Source: Notospermus geniculatus
Taxonomy: Eukaryota; Nemertea; Pilidiophora; Heteronemertea; Lineidae
Reading direction: 5' to 3'
DNA: 64,000 bases
Assembly: GCA_002633025.1 (NCBI GenBank)
Contig: NMRB01000555.1
Span: 96,931-160,930 of the forward strand
In this document: positions 58,001 through 64,000 of the stretch, piece after piece
Layout of the letters: the number at the start of each line of letters is the position of its first letter
Position numbering within the stretch: position 1 is the first letter of the stretch
Program-made: the position numbers and the translations under genes
The notes under the pieces: model-generated
What the model was told of the DNA's origin: nothing
The model's input: the letters and a program-made list of their open reading frames with translations, nothing else
Databases searched by the model: none

Positions 58001-61000
58001 AATCTCTCCACATCATCTCAATCCTTCAAGGTCACAGAAATCCATGATGGTGTGTTCCTTCCCTACATGTACATGTGTATTACTACACATTAGCTAAATT
58101 CACATCCATGTCTTATATAGCGGGTTCAAATGTTGCCACTACACAGCTCATTTTCTATAGACGATAGGCCTATCAAACACAATAGCAGTTTATAATCCAA
58201 CATCTGGTCACTCTTTATTTCACGATTATATTTTCAGAATTAATTGTCGCTTATCGTACTAGTGCCAGGCCAGATGCTGAAGTCAAAGCTGTATGACAAG
58301 TTGTGTGTGCTTATGGAATGAGAAGCACTTTATGTTCAGGTCAGCCACCTTGAAATGTGTAAACGAAGGTGACATGAAGCGGTCTTGACTTCATCATCTC
58401 ATTTCAGAAATGATGAAACTGATCACGATATTCTGATGTGAGGACTTGAGAATTGACCACTGTACAAAAGGAGGGCTCAGTAAAAACTCATCCAAGAGCA
58501 GGCACGGATCCAGGGCCGGACCCTTTGCTCTCAGGAAACAAGATTTTTGTCAGGATTTGCCAAAAATTGCATCTCACAGCATTTAGGGTGCCACCAACCT
58601 CAGACATGTGTGGACCCCTGCCAAAAATTCTGGGTTGGCACCTGTATAAAGTTGTTCAGGATAGGGGTGCCACCTTCGTTTCGGCTTGTTGAAGCCACTT
58701 GCGTGACCAGTTGGAAGTTGTCGTCAGTCAAATTGCCAGTTTCTTACTTATTCGTATTGATTGTTTTTGCGCTTTTGTTGGGGGACGCAATGGGAGAGAG
58801 AATTACGACAATTCAATCAATTTCATTCATAAATTCTGAATTGTCTCTTCCCACACTTCATCCTATATCTCAATTACCAAGTTCCTATAACTGCAAGCCT
58901 GTCAATGAGGCCTATTTACACACTCAAAGACTTGAAAATCAATTGAGACATCGATCAGAAGGCCAGTGGCTCCATAGGCATAGCTACTCATGGGTCGAAC
59001 ACTCACACAGGCCTGTTTCACTCTCCGTGGTGACAGGTGGCGTGAGTGGGATTGGCATACATTATCCTGCCACACCTGTCCTGAATGTTAGCTGACCAGA
59101 GTTCATATAAGGGTGCTCTTAGTGGATTCCCCTGGTCAACCGTATCACCCGGTAGGCTGCTTCTACCAGTATTTTACACAGAATTATGACGTATTCCTGC
59201 CAAGTCAAATTAAACCATTGATTTTTTACAGCGGCATACTCTAACATTGTAAGATCATGAAATATTCAGCACTCTCCTATTTATTTTTCATGCCCAAGAC
59301 TTGAATGGACAGATATCTGTATGGAATCTAATACCGCCGACGCAGCCACAATGGGCTGTGTTTTTACCTGCCAAACTGAGTTCTACTCGACTGGTACTTC
59401 TCGTGGCGGATTTTAGGCTATCGAAAAGTTTTCAGTGCATTTTTGCAGCAACAACATGTAGCACTGAAATTGATTCCATACTTTGCGTGTAATGTTAAGG
59501 TTTCTGTTGATATGAATGAGTTCTGGGATTCCAGAAGTTTCCATGGCTGCTGTGATACAGAATAGAAATGTAGTTGTTATTGTTTTAATAGCTCAAGTCT
59601 TTCTTTGAAGGCAGCAGACAACATGAATGACAAGATCACCTGACTGTCATGAGTACACCAATTCTTATTTGATGTTTTACTTCTTATCTTTTCAGGAAAA
59701 ATGTGCCAGATTACAGTCAAGGACGTGACAGAAGTGACCTTGGATTCCTGACCTTTGACCTTCAATCAGATATCCTTTTATCACTCCATCAGCAGAAAAG
59801 CTAGTACACACAGTGGAGAAGAGTGACCTTGCAGCTCCATCTTGAACATCGCTACATGTACGCCTTCTGACTATGCTCAGAGTCGAGCATAGTCTAAAAG
59901 CGAAGTTACCATAGGCCTTGTCATATCAAGATGTTGCTGCTCTATCTTCAGCAGATGGTCTTAACTCTGTGTCCATATGCTGACTGAGCAGCCTGACTGA
60001 TTTAATGCTGTTCTCATTTGAATATTGCAAGGACAGATTTGCTGAGGACGTTGTAACAAGTTCAGGTTAGATTCCACTTGAGAAATACTCAGGTGTTCAC
60101 TCAATGGATTCCACCATACCAAAATCCAAAATGGACCATGCGTATGAAATGTTTCTCCCATCAACACCATGTTTTCCTTGACTTTTCTCCACATCTCACA
60201 GAAGTCTTCAACTGGAATTGCAAGCAGCTATTTCTCTACTTGACTGCTGAATATGAAACTAAGGATAATGTTAGTATAGGCACTCCCACCCCCACCCCCC
60301 TCAGACTGCTGTTGAAGATTTGAAATATCCCTTACTATTTTGCTATCTAGGCAAGAAATTGAATATTTATCTAGAAAAGAAATTCAGCCATTTCATCTGT
60401 CTTTGTAACAAAACATTCCGGGTCGTATTTTAGAACGCTCCTTAACATTAAGGTCCACCTTAAATCTATTGTTCTCGGTGGTTTTACAATGGACTTAAGG
60501 TCGACCTTAACGTTAAGGAACATTCTAAAATACGACCCTTCATTTCTGTACCAAACTGTTTTCTCCACATTTCAGCCAGTGAATCAGGTTGTTTTATGGG
60601 ACAAGATCATCCTACGTGGGGAGAACGGTAAACTTGATTACAAGAGTATGCACACAAAATACTATTTCTGGGATGATGGCCATGGCCTGAAGTAAGTATT
60701 GTCTCAGAAATTAACTATTTTGGCTTTGGAAGGGGGTTTTTCCAAACAAGTTTACATCTCCCTATTGAAAGTGGGTAACTGAATAAGGTCCAGCTACGAC
60801 TACTGCCATCCATTCCCGTCACAAGATTAAGTTCTGGTCAGGGGTTCTAAAATTTAACCAGTATTTCAGTGCTCCAAGAAATCTGTTAATAATCCGTTTA
60901 AAATGTTTTACAATTTTGGTTATCGATTATTATTCGGTTGTTTCCTTGACAACAAACCCTAAATGCCGTATACCTGGAAAATTTTCAAGTGTACTTCAAA

Positions 61001-63545
61001 GGTTTGTAGCTTTGGTTGTTCATTTCAACCGGTGCAAGCCCACATGTCTCCTTATCACACAATAAACGGCAACATGTCTTTGTTCATTTCTACTGATGGA
61101 ACGAACACAGCGCTGACATGATGGCACTTGCTGGTCACAGTGAATTGCAAGTGTATTGATATCTCAGATAGCAGGATATGCCTGCCAAACTGCATCTCAC
61201 ACTCTGATGGACTCTTCACATAAAGTCAGTTTAACTGAAAATTCCCAGTAGGACCCCATTATGAGAGACAAGCGGATGCATTGAGGAAACAAAGCACTTG
61301 TGCGGCAAATTCGATTGTAGTTATGCATAATTAACACCGAATTTTTAGCGAGTGGTTAACAATTGATTGTATCTCAGACAGTTGACAGTAAGGGTTTCTG
61401 ACGGTATCATTCGTCGTTCTGTCTCACTGGCATTGTTGTCAGTGGTGGGATATGATACATAGTGAGTCGGAAAGACCGTGTGTTTGACAGAAAGACTGTG
61501 TGTTTGACTTTGAGGGACCTCTGTAATCAGGACACCTCTCAGTCAAGGACAACACCAGTCTGTCCCGAAGGTGCCCTTAAGAGAGAGGTATGGCTTTATT
61601 CAGTGCCTGCCTCCTAGCAATATGGGGTGACGACACCATCCTTCTGTACAGCAGAAGGTGTCTGATTATTATTTGAACCATCTTGGATGAAGTGGTAATG
61701 CCTCTGGAATCAGGGTAATTTGTAATTACCACTGAATTAGTTCAAGTCTCCTCCGAGACATACCTGAGGCCACTTCATTTTAATTGGTTATAAATAACCA
61801 AATGAATGGGCTTCAGAATCATGGTCAGAAAGAAAGGGTCCCTCCATGCTGTGTGATAATGCAATACATTTCATGTTTGATTCATGTTGCCTAATGGGTG
61901 CAGCTGAAGAACGCCTGAGGCAACCTGGGTTTTCAAGAAGATAAGAGATTGATGGATTGAAAGAACACAGGTTAACCGGAATTTGCATTTTGTAACACAT
62001 GTTCGATGATACTGATCAACCCGGATCCCAGCAATCATCCAAATTGTCCTCATATCTACCAAAGTATTTCAGTCATCATGACATCACAGATGTTATCTTC
62101 CAACGTGATCATCAGTTCCCTCCCTGTTTAATTGGGTCGGTTTCAATAAACAAAATAATGAATTTGAATTCTTTTAAATATTTGCTCCCGTTAGGTTAAA
62201 TAGGTTTGCGGTTTATTCACAACAACGTTTTCTCCAATCAATACTTTCTTCTATGACAGCAAATCAATTTGAAAAGTGGTGTTGATAACCTTTTGAAGCA
62301 CAATTTCATTTCCTGCATATCATTGCCTCAAGTTTTGGCCTTGAAATTGATATACCGGTACATGTACCTTCATTTGTGTGAGAAGACTTTAAAAGGGTTA
62401 AAAAGACAGTGACAGCTGTGTACACCATGATAGGCTCTTTTCACAACAGATGATCAGGTGATGTCTTGGCCTAGCCAGGCCATCATTTATTCTACAGGAG
62501 TTATCTTCAGGCTGGCAGTATAATGAAGCAAGGAAAATCGATGGTGATGTTGTCAGATGATTATAGATTTCTCTCTAAGATCTTATCAAGCTATTATTGA
62601 AGATTTCTAAGGCCTATTGATAAACACTAAGGCAGCTGTCATGTGGAACCATGCTGGGCAAAAGCTGTAAGCTGTTGCAATTTATTTTGTCAGACATAGC
62701 AAGATTCATTAAAAAAACACCCAGGTGGAGTGTTTTTTGGGGTGTGGTTTTGTAGAGAGAACCATCCATGATGTTTGGCATGAGATGAGTTGTATGATGC
62801 AATATGACTAATGTCATCGAATACGTGTCATACATTTCCATCACTCAGTCCACAGTAGTCCTTAAAGATTCTCATTGCTGAGTTTGATTCACCCTGAAGA
62901 TGCACAAATCAATATATCACTGGCATGACTGGGAATCATATCCCCATCTCTTTTATTGGACCTTGACAGATTTATGCAAAATTTTCTATTTATGTTGTTT
63001 ATGTGCAGAGGGTTATAACTTGCTCACCTCGATATCGTAGGTCATCATTGTCATGCAGATCAGCACTCAGATTTGGAGTCTGAATGATGTGCAATCATCT
63101 TTTGTAGCGTTGCATGGCATCCAGCCTGAGGTAGAATTAAGTTTCCTGCCTCGCAGGTTATTAAATCATATGCATTGTCATGGATTCATTGTAATCAAGA
63201 TCAATCCAAGGTTGGAATGAATAATGAATTGATGTTTAAATTGGAATTATTGAAATAAATGGCAAATCAAGGTTTTGCACCTATGGACACTTCGAAGGAG
63301 TTTTTGAGAGAGGCACCGGGGGAAAGCTGGAATCATATATAAACGAATAATGTGAATACATGTAAATCATATTATTTCTTTTGTCTCATCACTTCTCATT
63401 TTCTTGTCTTTCCAGGGCCAACAAGAACGTCACACTGTCCCTCTCATGGAATGTCATACCAAACGCTGGTGCCCTACCTCTCGTACGGGGAGATGGTTCC
63501 CATACGTTCAGTTTCCCTAATGATTATGCATCATCTCGAGTATAA
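49023..63545 (+). CDS. SPCS3: Signal peptidase complex subunit 3, five exons
   Basis: Non-catalytic subunit of the ER signal peptidase complex, a single-pass type II membrane protein needed for cleavage of signal peptides. Exons read from the sequence: 49023-49165, 59696-59769, 60193-60269, 60576-60691 and 63416-63545. Together they give 540 bases, or 179 residues plus stop (human protein: 180). The N-terminus starts [14 protein letters not shown] and has one hydrophobic segment at about residues 12-32. Conserved blocks follow: [55 protein letters not shown] and [15 protein letters not shown]. All phases agree across the junctions. Introns 1, 3 and 4 are GT-AG; intron 2 is AT-AC. The start is chosen because it reproduces the family N-terminus and is preceded by a fair Kozak context. 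A poly(A) signal AATAAA lies near 63788. Intron 1 spans the N gap and a nested potassium channel gene. Confidence is very high on identity; the exon borders are inferred without transcripts. Confidence 0.96.
49622..50117. mobile_element. MULE-like non-autonomous element with 11-bp target duplication
   Basis: Terminal inverted repeats of about 55 bp begin GGTCGCACTAAATTGCGTCC and consist of iterated GCGTCCA/GCGACCA units. Both flanks carry the identical 11-mer GATCATTTGGG (49611-49621 and 50118-50128). A duplication of 9-11 bp with long TIRs is typical of Mutator-like elements. It lies in SPCS3 intron 1 and has no transposase frame. Internally it holds a YY1-like GGCGGCCATTTTG near 49849. Confidence 0.85.
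50129..54140. other. SPCS3 intron 1, part between the MULE-like element and the channel gene
   Basis: No exon found. The longest frame (minus strand, 51082-50624, 152 codons) shows no family features. Confidence 0.5.
54317..55720 (-). CDS. SK/KCNN-type calcium-activated potassium channel, intronless, 467 aa
   Basis: Pore-forming subunit of a small/intermediate-conductance, calmodulin-gated potassium channel of the plasma membrane. The family order is complete: cytosolic N-terminus 1-72, S1 about 75-95 ending in the family signature MVIETEL, S2 about 111-130, S3 about 155-172 with [10 protein letters not shown]4 about 199-222 with [10 protein letters not shown] and LLHSKLF, S5 about 243-273, pore helix and filter TVGYGD at 298-303, S6 about 313-335 with [18 protein letters not shown], then the calmodulin-binding domain about 341-385 ([24 protein letters not shown]). 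A likely coiled coil covers about 405-463. The usual SK filter is SIGYGD, so TVGYGD is atypical. Length is normal for a short SK or KCNN4-like protein. The gene has no intron in its coding region, whereas vertebrate KCNN genes are multi-exon. An in-frame stop lies just upstream of the ATG, and a possible acceptor (TTTCATTGCAG) suggests a spliced 5' UTR. On the minus strand a poly(A) signal lies at 54146-54141. The gene is nested in SPCS3 intron 1. I cannot tell which KCNN paralogue it is. Confidence 0.95.
   Translation of the reverse strand: MTTVVENPGIPLVKNGEFKKYSTESTESEDPGISKPRRRNNIFTRMRRKKNMQFENVGQRLAKRKKVFVKRRILNDLALAFAMLGIMLMVIETELTMMSRVYTKTDLRSYLLKSCITLSTVILLVLTAWYHWTNIQLFMITNSLDDWRLAMTTSRCMQIVLELLVCAIHPFPANIQYTWTTLSTDPSKQKTVTIPADVLFSLPMFLRVYWVCRTILLHSKLFNDASSQSLGALNRLSFNFRFIFKLYMNLNPVTTLTIIIVTVMTMASWSIRVCEKYEPSSHSTFADSLWLTAITFLTVGYGDIVPVSYCGRTIAVLTGIFGAGCTALVVAVLAQKLELSRAEKYVHNFVMDVELGKKAKQEAANVIKQGWMIFKTRKKGDSRVITHQRKLFKAINKSRDLKIQQRGLNENCINLVEIARNEELMHRDIQKTSERQDEMDTRLRKMEDTLQDLSQKVGDIHSAVMKR
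55721..59695. other. SPCS3 intron 1, distal part
   Basis: Contains the likely promoter and 5' UTR of the nested channel gene just above 55720 and the N gap. No other exon is recognisable up to the SPCS3 acceptor at 59695. Confidence 0.5.
56851..57090. other. Assembly gap, 240 N
   Basis: Run of N in SPCS3 intron 1. All SPCS3 exons are accounted for on its two sides, so no exon is missing because of the gap. Confidence 0.99.
59770..60192 (+). other. SPCS3: AT-AC minor-class (U12-type) intron in SPCS3
   Basis: No GT donor is usable at the end of the second SPCS3 exon. The exon instead runs straight into ATATCCTTTT, the consensus 5' site of U12-type AT-AC introns. At the other end the branch-site consensus TTCCTTGAC lies at 60174-60182 and the intron ends in AC at 60191-60192, 11 nt after the branch adenosine. 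Splicing at these points rebuilds the codon GAT and gives the residues [10 protein letters not shown], which align with SPCS3 of other animals (human reads ADLEKTFDWN). The downstream AG at 60202, which would be used by a normal acceptor, would lose conserved residues. Confidence 0.93.
60419..60538. mobile_element. MITE with GGGTCGTATTTTAGAACG termini in SPCS3 intron 3
   Basis: The left end GGGTCGTATTTTAGAACGCT and the right end (…ACATTCTAAAATACGACCC) are inverses. The arms include further inverted parts (CTTAACATTAAGGT and ACCTTAACGTTAAGG). A worn copy lies at 11588-11645. Confidence 0.75.
60692..63415 (+). other. SPCS3: SPCS3 intron 4
   Basis: Begins GTAAGT after the lysine-leucine codons of exon 4 and ends CTTTCCAG. 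It has no repeat family I recognise and no nested frame of note. Confidence 0.85.
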
Positions 63546-64000
63546 CATGGGTAGAATATTAGTAAAGGCATGAATCACTTCTCATTGAATGCAAGATTTT
63601 CAAGGACAGTTCCATCTTTGTTCAAGATGTCATCCATTTTGGTGAAACGATGTATGGTGAAGTGTGTTTTCTTTGACCATTCTATCCATCCAATGGTCAA
63701 GTGTTGGAGTTCACAATTGCTATTTCTGTCAACCAAAATAGATGACATAGATTTTGATCACAATTCCATGGTAACCATTCCTTCGTCAATAAATACACGA
63801 TGTGTTTATTATAATTTATGTTTGGAGATTTTGTGTAACTTACTGAGTCAGTGTTAAATATTAGCTTCAGGCCAAGCATTCTGCGAAGAGGAGCCATATC
63901 ACCATCATCAACTAATGCTACTCCCTTTGGGGTGTTAATGACACATTTCCTTGAAAACGGGGCAATGAAAAAGGGGTGAAAGAGAACTTGCCCAAAGAAG

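Overview
This is a eukaryotic window from a draft genome of a marine invertebrate (bilaterian animal). The genes carry introns with GT-AG borders and are spread thinly through about 37 kb of repeats. The hexamer palindromes AGGCCT, ACATGT and ACCGGT are conspicuously over-used in non-coding DNA. That look is familiar from echinoderm, hemichordate, brachiopod and mollusc drafts, but the sequence alone does not let me name the phylum.

Layout. From 1 to about 37,700 I find no confident protein gene. The stretch holds TIR elements and MITEs, hairpins, short minisatellites, tRNA-derived SINE copies, a satellite field (about 27,480-30,500) and a very large inverted repeat (arms about 21,480-24,245 and 24,806-27,465). 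From 37,764 to 39,258 a possible small membrane protein (+) converges on an intronless rhodopsin-family GPCR (-). From 41,276 to 48,392 lies a nine-exon S28 serine carboxypeptidase of the PRCP type (-), whose exons 4-7 are partly duplicated and which has two frame breaks. From 49,023 to 63,545 lies SPCS3 (+), the signal peptidase complex subunit 3, in five exons that I reconstructed to 179 residues. Its 10.5-kb first intron holds, on the opposite strand, a complete intronless SK-type calcium-activated potassium channel gene (54,317-55,720). Its second intron is an AT-AC minor-class (U12) intron with both splice sites and the branch site intact.

The genes do not form a pathway. PRCP and SPCS3 are head to head with 630 bp between their start codons, so they probably share a divergent promoter. 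That interval contains two CTCF-like core motifs.

Assembly quality matters here. There are four isolated single N bases (16381, 21335, 39800, 43271) and one 240-base N run. Three of the single Ns sit beside long near-identical duplications (about 700, 273 and 692 bp). These look like unmerged overlapping contigs or haplotypes and not like biology. Once they are discounted, the two arms of the large inverted repeat become equal in length (about 2.1 kb each after removing later insertions), which supports it as a real foldback structure.
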